Shown: positions 33,269 to 41,256 of the stretch, piece after piece | Numbering within the stretch: the first letter of the stretch is position 1 | Layout: the number at the start of each line of letters is the position of its first letter | Notes under the pieces: model-generated | Database searches by the model: none | What the model saw: only the letters and a program-made list of their open reading frames with translations | What the model was told of the DNA's origin: nothing | Translations under genes and position numbers: made by a program | Assembly (NCBI GenBank): GCA_902763865.1 | Contig: CACWTR010000010.1 | Coordinates: 1 to 64,000, forward strand | Source: an uncultured Bacteroidales bacterium | GTDB taxonomy: Bacteria > Bacteroidota > Bacteroidia > Bacteroidales > Bacteroidaceae | Direction: 5' to 3' | DNA: 64,000 bases

Positions 33269-33955
33269 TTATTCTTTAACCTCTTTTGCCTCCTTGATGT
33301 ATTTCTTGACGTATGGATGCCCCAGGAAGTATGGAGGAGCGTTCATGATGATTTCCTCAATCTGCGGAGTGAGGACGGGATAGGGCAGGCTGCTGGTGAG
33401 AATCATGAAGATGCCGGGCCCCAATACATTATTATAATTGTCGCGGATGAAGCGCGTAATCAGCTGGTCGTTCTCGGCGGCCAGCTGCTTCGACTGTTTG
33501 CCCAGCTCGTATGTTATCTCGTCATAGTCAATCCCGTCCATGATCATCTGCGACTCCAGATGCGGCAACTCGGCCATACGTGCATCAATCTGCGTCTTGC
33601 GCTGGATGAAGCCCGACAGCGTGTCGTTCAGGGGTGTGCCCGTAGCGCTCTGCTGTGTCTCGCCGATGCGCAGGTTCACCTCACCCTCTTCCAGCACGAT
33701 GGGCATCAGGCTCAGGTCGCCCCAGAAGACGTTGGCCAGCATCGTCGAGTCCATGCTGCCGCCGAAGGTGAACTTGCCGTGGACGACGCGCGTCGAGTCT
33801 ATGCTCCGCATCTCGCCATCCACGTAGATTTTCAGGGTCAGCATCTTGCCTTCCAAGTCGTCCACGCTGGAGGAGCCTTTCACCATGTATTGGCTACTGC
33901 ACGAGGCCAATATCAGCAGGCTTGTCAGCAGGAGGTATATTCGCTTGTTCTGCAC
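33269..33955 (-). CDS. DUF4369-type lipoprotein
   Basis: 228 residues if begun at the GTG at 33955. A full promoter (33977-34007) overlaps the longer frame to 34012, so the start must be downstream of it; this GTG is the first suitable codon and is followed by a lipoprotein signal (LLLTSLLILASC). The domain (LTLKIYVDGEMRSIDSTRVV, GGSMDSTMLANVFWG, PIVLEEGEVNLRI) fits DUF4369, the N-terminal part of many Bacteroidetes envelope thioredoxin-like proteins; no thioredoxin domain follows here. Function unknown. Confidence 0.72.
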   Translation of the reverse strand: MQNKRIYLLLTSLLILASCSSQYMVKGSSSVDDLEGKMLTLKIYVDGEMRSIDSTRVVHGKFTFGGSMDSTMLANVFWGDLSLMPIVLEEGEVNLRIGETQQSATGTPLNDTLSGFIQRKTQIDARMAELPHLESQMIMDGIDYDEITYELGKQSKQLAAENDQLITRFIRDNYNNVLGPGIFMILTSSLPYPVLTPQIEEIIMNAPPYFLGHPYVKKYIKEAKEVKE

Positions 33956-33976
33956 CGTTTTGTTCGTTTTCTCTGA

Positions 33977-34007
33977 CAAAGGTATGCAAACTTCTGCAAA
34001 CGGCAAA
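33977..34007 (-). promoter_or_regulatory. Promoter of the DUF4369 lipoprotein
   Basis: Minus strand: TACCTTTG (plus 33977-33984) and TTTG (plus 34004-34007), 19-base spacer. It sets the GTG at 33955 as the likely start. Confidence 0.8.
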
Positions 34008-34031
34008 GACAATTAAGACTATTTAACCTAT

Positions 34032-35312
34032 TTACATCTTTTCCATTGCCTGCTCGAGGTCGGCAATGATGTCATCGACGTTTTCTATGCCGACGCTGAG
34101 GCGGACCAGGTCCGGAGCCACGCCTGCCTCGCGGAGCTGCTCGTCGCTGAGCTGGCGATGGGTGTGGCTGGCGGGGTGGAGCACACAGGTGCGTGCATCG
34201 GCCACGTGCGTCACAATGCTGATGAATTCCAGGTTGTCCATGAAGCGGATGGCTTCCTCCTTGGTGCCTTTCAGCCCGAAGGCTATCACGCCGCAGGTGC
34301 CGCCCGGCATGTACTTCTGTGCCAGCGGGTAGTACTTGTTGGAGGGCAGTCCGGCATAGTTCACCCAGCCCACCTTCGGGTTCTTCTCGAGCCACTCGGC
34401 CACCTTCTGCGCGTTCTCGCAATGGCGGGCCATGCGCAGGTGGAGCGTCTCCAGTCCGAGGTTGAGCAGGAAGGAGTTCTGCGGTGCCGGAATGCTGCCC
34501 AGGTCGCGCATCAGCTGCGCCACAAGCTTCGTCGTGTAGGCCATCTTGCCGAATGCCTTCGTGTAGGTGAGGCCGTGGTAGCTCTCATCGGGCGTGCACA
34601 GGCCGGGGAACTTCTCGGCATACTTGTCCCAGGGGAAGTTGCCGCTATCGACCACAGCACCGCCCACCTGCGTGGCGTGGCCGTCCATGTACTTCGTGGT
34701 GGAGTGCGTCACGATGTCGCAGCCCCATTCGAAGGGTCGGCAGTTGATGGGTGTGGCGAAGGTGTTATCGACGATGAGGGGCACGCCGTGGCGGTGCGCC
34801 ATCCGGGCGAAGCGCTCTATGTCGAACACGTTGCCGCCGGGGTTCGAGATGGTCTCGCCGAAGAAGCACTTCGTGTTGGGGCGGAAGCAGGCTTCGATGC
34901 GCTCGTCGTCCCATTCGGGGTCAACAAAGGTGCACTCTATGCCCAGCTTCTTCAGCGTGACGCCGAAGAGGTTGAACGTGCCGCCGTAGATAGTGTTGGA
35001 CGTGATGAAGTGGTCGCCGGCCTGACAGATGTTGAAGATGGCGTAGAAGTTCGCCGCCTGTCCGCTGCTGGTCAGCACAGCGCCCACGCCGCCCTCCAGG
35101 GCAGCAATCTTCCGGGCCACGGCATCGTTTGTCGGGTTGGCAAGGCGCGTGTAGAAGTAGCCTTCGTCCTTCAGGTCGAACAGGCGAGCCATCTGCTCGC
35201 TCGTCTCGTAGCGGTATGTTGTACTCTGGTAGATGGGAAGCTGCTGCGGCTGGCCCTTCCCGGGCTTCCATCCGCCGTGGATGCAGATGGTCTCAAGGTT
35301 TCTCTTTTTCAT
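34032..35312 (-). CDS. metY: O-acetylhomoserine sulfhydrylase-like PLP enzyme
   Basis: 426 residues from MKKRNLETICIHGGW at 35312; the upstream extension to 35480 crosses two promoters and is rejected. Cys/Met metabolism PLP fold: YQSTTYRYET, TSSGQAANFYAIFN, ISNPGGNVFDIE, DNTFATP, and the PLP-binding Lys in HSTTKYMDGHA. It makes homocysteine or cysteine from an O-acetylated amino acid and sulfide, in the cytoplasm. O-acetylserine versus O-acetylhomoserine use cannot be settled from sequence. Two tandem promoter copies lie upstream. Confidence 0.9.
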   Translation of the reverse strand: MKKRNLETICIHGGWKPGKGQPQQLPIYQSTTYRYETSEQMARLFDLKDEGYFYTRLANPTNDAVARKIAALEGGVGAVLTSSGQAANFYAIFNICQAGDHFITSNTIYGGTFNLFGVTLKKLGIECTFVDPEWDDERIEACFRPNTKCFFGETISNPGGNVFDIERFARMAHRHGVPLIVDNTFATPINCRPFEWGCDIVTHSTTKYMDGHATQVGGAVVDSGNFPWDKYAEKFPGLCTPDESYHGLTYTKAFGKMAYTTKLVAQLMRDLGSIPAPQNSFLLNLGLETLHLRMARHCENAQKVAEWLEKNPKVGWVNYAGLPSNKYYPLAQKYMPGGTCGVIAFGLKGTKEEAIRFMDNLEFISIVTHVADARTCVLHPASHTHRQLSDEQLREAGVAPDLVRLSVGIENVDDIIADLEQAMEKM

Positions 35313-35352
35313 AATATATAATGTGTAGTGTTGTTTCTTCCGTACCAGCGTG

Positions 35353-35383
35353 CAAAGGTACGAATAAGCGAGCGAAAAACAAA
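35353..35383 (-). promoter_or_regulatory. Promoter of metY, proximal copy
   Basis: Minus strand: TACCTTTG (plus 35353-35360) and TTTG (plus 35380-35383), 19-base spacer. It lies in a repeat of about 50 bases shared with 35441-35493. Confidence 0.8.
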
Positions 35384-35440
35384 AGGAAAAGGAGTATTTC
35401 TTTTTGTTTTTCCGAGCGAGAGTACTTTCGAGGTTTATCT

Positions 35441-35471
35441 CAAAGGTACGAATAAGCGAGCAAAAAACAAA
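35441..35471 (-). promoter_or_regulatory. Promoter of metY, distal duplicate
   Basis: An identical -33/-7 arrangement (TACCTTTG plus 35441-35448, TTTG 35468-35471), 88 bases upstream of the proximal copy; the surrounding bases are also nearly identical. Confidence 0.7.
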
Positions 35472-35515
35472 AGGAAACACGGTATTTCTTTGAATCCACG
35501 GGATGCCCTGCCCTG

Positions 35516-35641
35516 ATGGACTGTTGGTATGTCCATTTCACGCTGACCGAGCCGCAGGAGGTGATGATCGGCCTCTGGGCACCGGAGGGCTGCAACGTCA
35601 GAAGGGCAGGCATCTGTTTGCCTGAGATTTTGAAGGAGTAA
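35516..35641 (+). pseudogene. Possible gene remnant, 41 codons
   Basis: An ATG-to-TAA frame with a protein-like composition (MDCWYVHFTLTEPQEVMIGL, WAPEGCNVRRAGICLP) that reads like the C-terminal end of a larger protein. There is no ribosome-binding site or promoter facing this way. I cannot name the family. It could also be a short real ORF or chance. Confidence 0.25.
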
Positions 35642-35681
35642 TCCATTGCCCATTGCCCACCCGGGCGGGAAACGGGAAAAC

Positions 35682-35727
35682 GAAGAAGGGACTGCATCAT
35701 CATGTTGCGATGCAATCCCTTCTTTTC
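35682..35727 (-). terminator. Terminator of tRNA-Cys
   Basis: AAGAAGGGACTGCATC pairs with GATGCAATCCCTTCTT (one mismatch); on the minus strand a T-rich stretch follows (CGTTTTCC). Confidence 0.7.
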
Positions 35728-35730
35728 GTG

Positions 35731-35802
35731 AGGTGCCTAGCAGATTCGAACTGCTGTGGACGGTTTTGCAGACCGTTGACTAAGCCACTCATCCAAGGCA
35801 CC
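35731..35802 (-). tRNA. tRNA-Cys (GCA)
   Basis: Cloverleaf on the minus strand: acceptor GGTGCCT with AGGCACC, anticodon stem CGGTC/ACCG around CTGCAAA (anticodon GCA), T-arm with GTTCGAATC, discriminator U as expected for Cys. CCA is not encoded. Confidence 0.95.
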
Positions 35803-35974
35803 AACATTATTTACAATTTGACGATTTACTATTTACAATTTGAGTGTAAGCTATGTTTCTTTCGTCGAAATTGCGGTGCAAAGGTACGACAATTAATTCA
35901 GAATTCATAATCCACGATTCATAAATTTCATGTCGAGTGCGTATTTTAACATTTGTTTAGAATAGTGAGGGCGC

Positions 35975-37375
35975 TCATCGCACGTAGGTCTTGCGTCCAC
36001 CTATTATATATATACCTTTTGGCAGGCGTCCTTCTTTCATGCGTCTCAGTCCGTCGGGGGTGCGCTGTCCGGCCAGGTTATAGACGCCCTCTGGCGTGAC
36101 TTGCTGCGAGGCGATGTCGGCAATGCCGTCCGCCACTTCCTGGTTGTAGCGGTCGGTGATGGCCTTGCACATGCGGGCTGAGTTCTCCATGAGCGATGCT
36201 CCGCTGCACATGGCTCCCATGGAGGCTTCCTTGTCCTGGCCGGTGTAGGGCTTGGTCCAGTCGTAGTTGCAGAAGACGATGGGGTAGCGCGAGAGGTCGA
36301 GGTTCTTCCACATTGTCGTGGTGTTCTTCTGGATGAGCCTGCAGAGGTTGACGCGCTGGGAGGTTGTCATGTCCTCGTCGAGCACGAAGTTGACGGCGTA
36401 GGGGATGAGCACGGCCTTGAAGATGCTTTGGTCGCCGCTGGTTCCTTCGTGGCGCAGGATGTTCTGTCCGTTGGTGCAGCGTCCGCTGGTGAAGGCATAG
36501 TTGAGGTAGGTGTAGGCCTGCGTCTTGTACTTATTCCTGATGGCGGAGGATTCGTCGGTGACGTGGTAGAGCAGTCGGCAGGCTTCGCCGAAGGTGCCTT
36601 GTGTGTAGGTCAGTGGCGGTTCCTCGACGCGTCCGTCGCTCTTGACGATTTTCTTCGACGTGTAGGCGTAGAGTTTCTTGGCATAGTCGAGATACTTTTC
36701 CGTGCCGAACTTCTGGTAGAGCTTGGCGGCAATCAGCGTGGCGGGCGACTGCGTGCAGGCGTTGGGTCCGCTGCCCTCGTCGGTGTTCCAGGGGAGCCAG
36801 AGTCCTCCTGTCTCTGCGTCCTCGTTGGCCCGCTTGATGATGTAGTTGTCGAACACCTGGCGTGCCACGACGGCGTAGGAGTTCGTGCCGGTTGCCTCGC
36901 TGATGTGCAGGAGGGTGAGGGTTATCCAGCACATGTCGTCGGTGAAGGGGTTCTCGAACATGCGGTAGTCCGTGCTGACGTTGGGCGTTGTGGTGGAGCT
37001 GGCGGGTGCTCCCGCGTAGTTGTTGGCCTTGTTCTTGTACCAGAGCCTGATGTAGTTCAGATACTTGCTGGCCAGGGTGCGGTTGATGCCCTTGTGACGC
37101 TCGTAGGCATAGATGATGACGTCGATGGCGTGTGCCTGCGTCCAGTAGGCATTGAAGGCATACGTCTGGTACCGGTCGTTGAAGATGCCTTTGCTCTTTA
37201 TCATGAACGACTCGATGAAGGCATTGGTCATGGAGTCGGCCTTTGTCTCGTAGGTGTCGGAGACGGTGCGGTACAGGCTGTTTGTGGCTGCCGACTGGGC
37301 AAACATCATCGACCACCGGCCACTGACCACTGACCATCCGGTCAGGAGCAGGAGGAAAGCGAATCTCTTGAACAT
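35975..37375 (-). CDS. GH76-type glycoside hydrolase with C-terminal sorting-like tail
   Basis: 466 residues from MFKRFAFLLL at 37375. (alpha/alpha)6-barrel sequence with the adjacent catalytic Asp pair in NPFTDDMCW, plus GGLWLPWNTDEGSG and TYTQGTFGEACRLL, typical of GH76 alpha-1,6-mannanases. The end (GVYNLAGQRTPDG then LPKGIYIIGGRKTYVR) is the C-terminal tail common on secreted Prevotella proteins. In the signal peptide SVVSGRWSMM is encoded by an ACTGACC-type heptamer repeat (37310-37337). It may act on yeast or host mannan, judged from the family. Confidence 0.88.
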   Translation of the reverse strand: MFKRFAFLLLLTGWSVVSGRWSMMFAQSAATNSLYRTVSDTYETKADSMTNAFIESFMIKSKGIFNDRYQTYAFNAYWTQAHAIDVIIYAYERHKGINRTLASKYLNYIRLWYKNKANNYAGAPASSTTTPNVSTDYRMFENPFTDDMCWITLTLLHISEATGTNSYAVVARQVFDNYIIKRANEDAETGGLWLPWNTDEGSGPNACTQSPATLIAAKLYQKFGTEKYLDYAKKLYAYTSKKIVKSDGRVEEPPLTYTQGTFGEACRLLYHVTDESSAIRNKYKTQAYTYLNYAFTSGRCTNGQNILRHEGTSGDQSIFKAVLIPYAVNFVLDEDMTTSQRVNLCRLIQKNTTTMWKNLDLSRYPIVFCNYDWTKPYTGQDKEASMGAMCSGASLMENSARMCKAITDRYNQEVADGIADIASQQVTPEGVYNLAGQRTPDGLRRMKEGRLPKGIYIIGGRKTYVR

Positions 37376-37385
37376 CTTTTTACCT

Positions 37386-37562
37386 TGAATATGAAGTGTA
37401 AGAGGCAGGGGGCGAGGGGCGAGGGGGCAAGAGGCGAGATGCGTGGGGCGAGGGGCATGGGGCATGGGGCAGGGGGCAAGAGGATTGTTTGGGCAGTCTG
37501 TATTCTCTTGCCCCATGCTCCTTGCTCCTTGCTCCTTGCCCCTTGCTCCTTGCTCCGGGGTC
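37386..37562. repeat. Degenerate G/C-rich heptamer repeats
   Basis: First half GGGGCGA/GGGGCAT-like, second half TTGCTCC, TTGCCCC and ATGCTCC units. These fill the whole gap between the GH76 and mscL genes. Confidence 0.8.
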
Positions 37563-37563
37563 A

Positions 37564-37974
37564 TTACTTTTTGAGCAGGTCTCGTATCTCGGTCAGCAGC
37601 TTCTCCTCGGCGCTGGGTTCGGGTGCGGGAGCAGGAGCGGCTGCCTCTTCCTTGTCCTTCTTGCGGTTCAGGGCGGAGATGCCTTTCACCATGAGGAAGA
37701 TGCAGAAAGCGATGATGAGGAAATCGACGACATCCTGGATGAAGGCGCCGTAGTTGAGCGTCACAGCCTCGGCTTCGCCCTCGGCCTCCTTGATGACAAG
37801 CTTCAGGTCCGTGAAGTCAACGCCGCCCGTCAGCACGCCGATGGGGGGCATGATGATGTTGTTCACTACGCTGGTGACAATTTTTCCGAAAGCACCGCCG
37901 ATGATGACACCGACTGCCATGTCAACCACATTCCCCTTGAGGGCAAAATCCTTGAAATCTTTAATAAATGACAT
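37564..37974 (-). CDS. mscL: Large-conductance mechanosensitive channel
   Basis: 136 residues: N-terminal amphipathic helix ([21 protein letters not shown], its first part), first transmembrane helix [23 protein letters not shown], second [17 protein letters not shown], and a charged C-terminal helix ([14 protein letters not shown]) after an Ala/Pro linker. This is the normal MscL layout and length. It opens under membrane tension to release solutes on osmotic downshock. Confidence 0.97.
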   Translation of the reverse strand: MSFIKDFKDFALKGNVVDMAVGVIIGGAFGKIVTSVVNNIIMPPIGVLTGGVDFTDLKLVIKEAEGEAEAVTLNYGAFIQDVVDFLIIAFCIFLMVKGISALNRKKDKEEAAAPAPAPEPSAEEKLLTEIRDLLKK

Positions 37975-38067
37975 AGGAATTAAGAATTAAAAGGTTAAGA
38001 ATTATGAATTATCTCGCGTTAAATGAATTTTTATGGGTTATCGAGTGCGAAATTAAAAAGATTTTTG

Positions 38068-38075
38068 TAATTTTG
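38068..38075 (+). promoter_or_regulatory. -7 promoter box of the 30-residue lipoprotein
   Basis: TAATTTTG matches TAnnTTTG, 20 bases before the GTG start. No convincing -33 element. Confidence 0.45.
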
Positions 38076-38095
38076 CAGCGCGAAAAGAAGAAAAA

Positions 38096-38188
38096 GTGAA
38101 GAAAAGAGTCATTTTCGTATCAATAAGCCTGCTTTTGGCACTAATCATGGCGGCATGCAAGTCAGCGCACTACTGCAATTGCGGCTAA
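38096..38188 (+). CDS. Very small lipoprotein (30 residues)
   Basis: GTG start after GAAGAAAAA. The peptide MKKRVIFVSISLLLALIMAA runs into CKSAHYCNCG, a lipobox-like LIMAAC with only ten residues after the lipid Cys, two more of them Cys. A -7 box lies 20 bases upstream. Such tiny lipoproteins are easily missed. The function is unknown; it could also be the leader of gapA, 119 bases downstream. Confidence 0.5.
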   Translation: MKKRVIFVSISLLLALIMAACKSAHYCNCG

Positions 38189-38204
38189 AGCACCACGGCG
38201 CGTC

Positions 38205-38232
38205 ACCTCTCCCCCTCCCGCAGGGAAGGAAA
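38205..38232. repeat. C/G-rich palindromic element remnant
   Basis: CCTCTCCCCCTCCCGCAGGG resembles the element family seen inside coding sequences elsewhere; it lies between the small lipoprotein and gapA. Confidence 0.3.
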
Positions 38233-38307
38233 AGCAGGACCACAAACGTAAAACCGACAAAACAGTAAATACATATTTATAAACCCAATTAAAATCAACT
38301 AAAGAAA

Positions 38308-39336
38308 ATGGCAAACGTAAAAGTCGCTATTAACGGTTTCGGCCGTATCGGTCGCCTCGCATTCCGTCAGATGTTCGAGGCTGAAGGTTATGAAGTAGTA
38401 GCAATCAACGACCTGACCAGCCCCAAGATGCTGGCTCACCTGCTGAAGTATGACACCGCTCAGGGCGGTTTCTGCGGCAAGATCGGCGAGAACAAGCACA
38501 CCGTAGAGGCTACAGACAACTCTATCATCGTCGATGGTAAGGAAATCACCATCTATGCAATTCCCAACGCTGCCGAACTCCCCTGGGGCAAGATCGGCGT
38601 TGACGTAGTCCTGGAGTGCACAGGCTTCTATACAAGCAAGGAGAAGGCTTCTGCCCACATCCAGGCCGGTGCCAAGAAGGTTGTCATCTCTGCTCCCGCA
38701 GGCAACGACCTCCCCACCATCGTCTTCAACGTTAACCACAAGACCCTGACTCCCGCTGACACCGTAATCAGCGCTGCCAGCTGCACAACAAACTGCCTGG
38801 CTCCCATGACAAAGGCCCTGAACGACTACGCTCCCATCCAGAGCGGTATCATGACAACCGTTCACGCCTACACCGGCGACCAGATGATTCTGGACGGTCC
38901 TCAGCGCAAGGGCGACGTTCAGCGTGCCCGTGCCGGTGCCCAGAACATCGTGCCCAACAGCACAGGTGCTGCCAAGGCTATCGGCCTCGTTATCCCCGAA
39001 CTGAACGGCAAGCTCATCGGTGCCGCACAGCGCGTTCCCACTCCCACCGGTTCCACCACCATCCTGCACGCCGTTGTAAAGGGTGAGGTTACCGTAGAGG
39101 GCATCAATGCAGCCATGAAGGCCGCTACCAACGAGAGCTTCGGCTACACCGAAGAGAAGCTCGTCAGCAGCGACGTTATCGGCATGAAGTTCGGCAGCCT
39201 CTTCGACGCCAACCAGACTATGGTCAGCAAGATGGGCGACGGCAACAGCCTCGTGCAGGTAGTGGCTTGGTACGACAACGAAAACAGCTACACCAGCCAG
39301 ATGGTACGTACCATCAAGTACTTCGCCGAGCTCTAA
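38308..39336 (+). CDS. gapA: Type I glyceraldehyde-3-phosphate dehydrogenase
   Basis: 342 residues. NAD-binding [16 protein letters not shown], catalytic Cys in [45 protein letters not shown] and [12 protein letters not shown]. It catalyses the NAD-dependent oxidation of glyceraldehyde-3-phosphate in glycolysis, in the cytoplasm. Codon choice is strongly biased, as expected for a highly expressed gene. A strong terminator follows. Confidence 0.97.
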   Translation: MANVKVAINGFGRIGRLAFRQMFEAEGYEVVAINDLTSPKMLAHLLKYDTAQGGFCGKIGENKHTVEATDNSIIVDGKEITIYAIPNAAELPWGKIGVDVVLECTGFYTSKEKASAHIQAGAKKVVISAPAGNDLPTIVFNVNHKTLTPADTVISAASCTTNCLAPMTKALNDYAPIQSGIMTTVHAYTGDQMILDGPQRKGDVQRARAGAQNIVPNSTGAAKAIGLVIPELNGKLIGAAQRVPTPTGSTTILHAVVKGEVTVEGINAAMKAATNESFGYTEEKLVSSDVIGMKFGSLFDANQTMVSKMGDGNSLVQVVAWYDNENSYTSQMVRTIKYFAEL

Positions 39337-39402
39337 TCGAACGAAGAACAGCATACAAGAAAATAATTGTTTTGTTTTCATAATATTGAATTTTGAGTTC
39401 AG

Positions 39403-39437
39403 AGCTGCTGCGCTGCGAAGCGCGGCAGCTTTTTTTT
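39403..39437 (+). terminator. Rho-independent terminator of gapA
   Basis: AGCTGCTGCGCT pairs with AGCGCGGCAGCT around TGCGA, followed by eight T. Confidence 0.93.
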
Positions 39438-39469
39438 ATGTCCGGAAAGCCCTCGCGCCGAAGCACAAA

Positions 39470-39633
39470 ACTTCTCCCTCAGAAGCACAAAACCCTTCAC
39501 GCCGCGGAACAAACCTTATTTTCATGACGTGAAAATCAATTTTCACGTCATGAAAATTAATTTTCAAAGTTTGAAAATATATTTTCACGTCATGAAAATA
39601 ACTTTTATACCGCGTTGTCTGGGATTTTAGACT
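39470..39633. repeat. Dispersed repeat with four 21-bp-period palindromes, copy 1
   Basis: Four 19-bp palindromes begin at 39518, 39539, 39560 and 39581, an exact 21-bp period: ATTTTCATGACGTGAAAAT, ATTTTCACGTCATGAAAAT, ATTTTCAAAGTTTGAAAAT, then the second again. The flanks (AGCACAAAACCCTTCACG left; AATAACTTTTATACCGCGTTG-type right) match, in inverted orientation, the copy at 62060-62195. Confidence 0.85.
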
Positions 39634-39755
39634 ATTGCTGTCCGCTAAAACTCTTTATTCGTGTCCGAGGAAAAGCACCGAACCAAAGGTCGGCGAATGT
39701 CAAGGTGCGAAAGAACACAGACGGGGGTGAACTCCGCCTGCGCCTGAGCAAAGCG

Positions 39756-39796
39756 AAAAAGCCCCCGGGAGCTTTGGGTACTCTCGGGGGCTTTTT
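39756..39796. terminator. Bidirectional terminator
   Basis: AAAAAGCCCCCGGGAG pairs with CTCTCGGGGGCTTTTT around a nine-base loop; A/T runs on both sides. It serves the minus-strand lipoprotein gene ending at 39823 and the plus-strand side. Confidence 0.92.
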
Positions 39797-39822
39797 CGTG
39801 TAAAAGAAATAATGTAGAGGGG

Positions 39823-40854
39823 TTATTCGGCAGCCTCCAGCGTGTAGGTCATCTTGCCGTTGCCAGAGCCATACCCTTCGTCAGCGAAACGGCTGAAGTC
39901 ATCGGTTATCTCAACAAGATAGCACTTCTTTCCGTCGAACTCGATGCTGCATTCGCCGGACGGAGAGGCGTTCATCTTGTTGTAGTCCCAGGAATAGCGA
40001 ATCTTCTTGAAGTCGTCACCCGTCCAGGCCCATGTGGAGATTGCCAGCTTGTTGCCGCTGTAGGTGACCATGTAGGTGCCGGCCTGAGTGAAGATGATGC
40101 TTTCCACGGAAGGATAAGATTTTTCTGCGTCTTCCCTTATCTCGTTGATAGAAGACTTTATCATCTCATCTGTCACGCCCTGCCCCGATTGATCAGCTAA
40201 CTTCCTCATTATTCTTTCGTAGCACTTCAGCATGAGTTCGGACAGGTTTCCGCCATCCACCTTCTCGTCAATGCTGACGTCGAATGAAATGCCTTCTGCC
40301 TTGCCTGCAAGAGACACTTCCATCCGCATTTCCTTGATTTTCCATGTGCGGCAGAGCTTGTCCGTCGGTTCTGAACCAGCATACTGCTCCTTCTTGGCTG
40401 CGGTGAGCGTGTAAGGGCTTGCACCTGTCTCAGTGATTACCAGAGAATATGTGTTGCCGTTGGCTGCGTTGACCTGAACGGTTCCGAAACCCTCCAGCAC
40501 ATAGGTCGTTTCGCCCGACTTGGTGTATGTGCCGGTGATGATGTTGTTGTACGTTGTGCTGCGCGTCACAATCTTGCTCCAAGGTGAGGCGAGAAGGAAA
40601 GAAGGGAGCTCCTTCACCTCGTCAGCTTGATTCATGCTGCTGTTCTGTGCGGCATAGTTGGGCTGCACGTTCCTGACGATAACGTAGTTGCCGCTCTCCG
40701 TGAATTCCACGGACGACAATGGACTGCCCAACTGCGTAACCTGATACAACGCACTAGATGACTTGAAGGCAGGAGCCTCCAGTGTACCGCTGCTGCAGCT
40801 TGTTGCCACGATTGCTCCGACTGCAATCATCAGAGCCAAAACAATTCTCTTCAT
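39823..40854 (-). CDS. Lipoprotein of unknown function
   Basis: 343 residues from MKRIVLALMIAVGAIVATSC at 40854, with a lipobox at ATSC. Beta-rich sequence with repeats of the form ESGNYVIVRN and QAGTYMVTYSGNKLA, plus TYVLEGFGTVQV, like the lipocalin-type or multi-strand secreted lipoproteins of Bacteroidales. It has Cys only at the lipobox and in three later spots (KLCRTW, MLKCYE, ECSIE). No family recognised. Confidence 0.7.
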   Translation of the reverse strand: MKRIVLALMIAVGAIVATSCSSGTLEAPAFKSSSALYQVTQLGSPLSSVEFTESGNYVIVRNVQPNYAAQNSSMNQADEVKELPSFLLASPWSKIVTRSTTYNNIITGTYTKSGETTYVLEGFGTVQVNAANGNTYSLVITETGASPYTLTAAKKEQYAGSEPTDKLCRTWKIKEMRMEVSLAGKAEGISFDVSIDEKVDGGNLSELMLKCYERIMRKLADQSGQGVTDEMIKSSINEIREDAEKSYPSVESIIFTQAGTYMVTYSGNKLAISTWAWTGDDFKKIRYSWDYNKMNASPSGECSIEFDGKKCYLVEITDDFSRFADEGYGSGNGKMTYTLEAAE

Positions 40855-40908
40855 ATTGTTCTTTTCTTTTGTCGTCCTCCAGCACCCCAAAGACGGTTAA
40901 TAGTATGC

Positions 40909-41077
40909 AGAAGCGTGGCACTGATATACCACTTCTTACGATTGGAAGTACAGGAAATGCCTTTGATGCATAAGATGTTTTGTACGACATCGAAGTATCC
41001 CCACGTCCCCAATCAAAAGTCGAGCTATACGCTTCGTTGTTCCAATAAGATGTTGCTTTCCATGAGGATTGCATTGC
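40909..41077 (-). pseudogene. Remnant of a DUF1566 / Fibrobacter-paralogous-type domain
   Basis: In the minus frame the segment SYWNNEAYSSTFDWGRG, then SYKTSYASKAFPVLPIV, resembles the YWSSTEYSS...VRPVR ending of DUF1566/Lcl-type domains of secreted Bacteroidetes proteins. There is no signal peptide, upstream domain or ribosome-binding site, and the frame runs on into the neighbouring gene. A degraded gene end is likely. Confidence 0.35.
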
Positions 41078-41166
41078 AAATATAGTATTTCTTTCTGAAA
41101 CTGCAATAGGTTTAGCTGCAAAAAATAAGAGAAGAACAAAATTTTGATGAGAGGTTCTGTCCAAAA

Positions 41167-41224
41167 TGCAGCAAAGGGGCTGTGTCAAAATACAACTTCA
41201 CTTTGACACATCCTCTTTGCTGCA
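41167..41224. terminator. Long hairpin downstream of korB
   Basis: Two 23-base arms (41167-41189 and 41202-41224), 21 of 23 positions complementary, with a 12-base loop. It may end the korAB transcript, although no T-run follows. The GGGGCTGTGTCAAA segment also looks like an insertion-sequence end. Confidence 0.5.
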
Positions 41225-41256
41225 AAGGGGGAATGCTGTCTCTCTGGGGTCCGGCC

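Noticed and set aside
39518-39599. Possible CRISPR array
   Set aside because: Repeats are back to back with 2-base gaps and no spacers, and no cas genes are present.
39615-39803. 62-codon ORF after the palindrome array
   Set aside because: It runs through the bidirectional terminator and has no ribosome-binding site.
41167-41224. Complete insertion sequence
   Set aside because: Only 58 bases with a 12-base loop; there is no transposase gene in the window.
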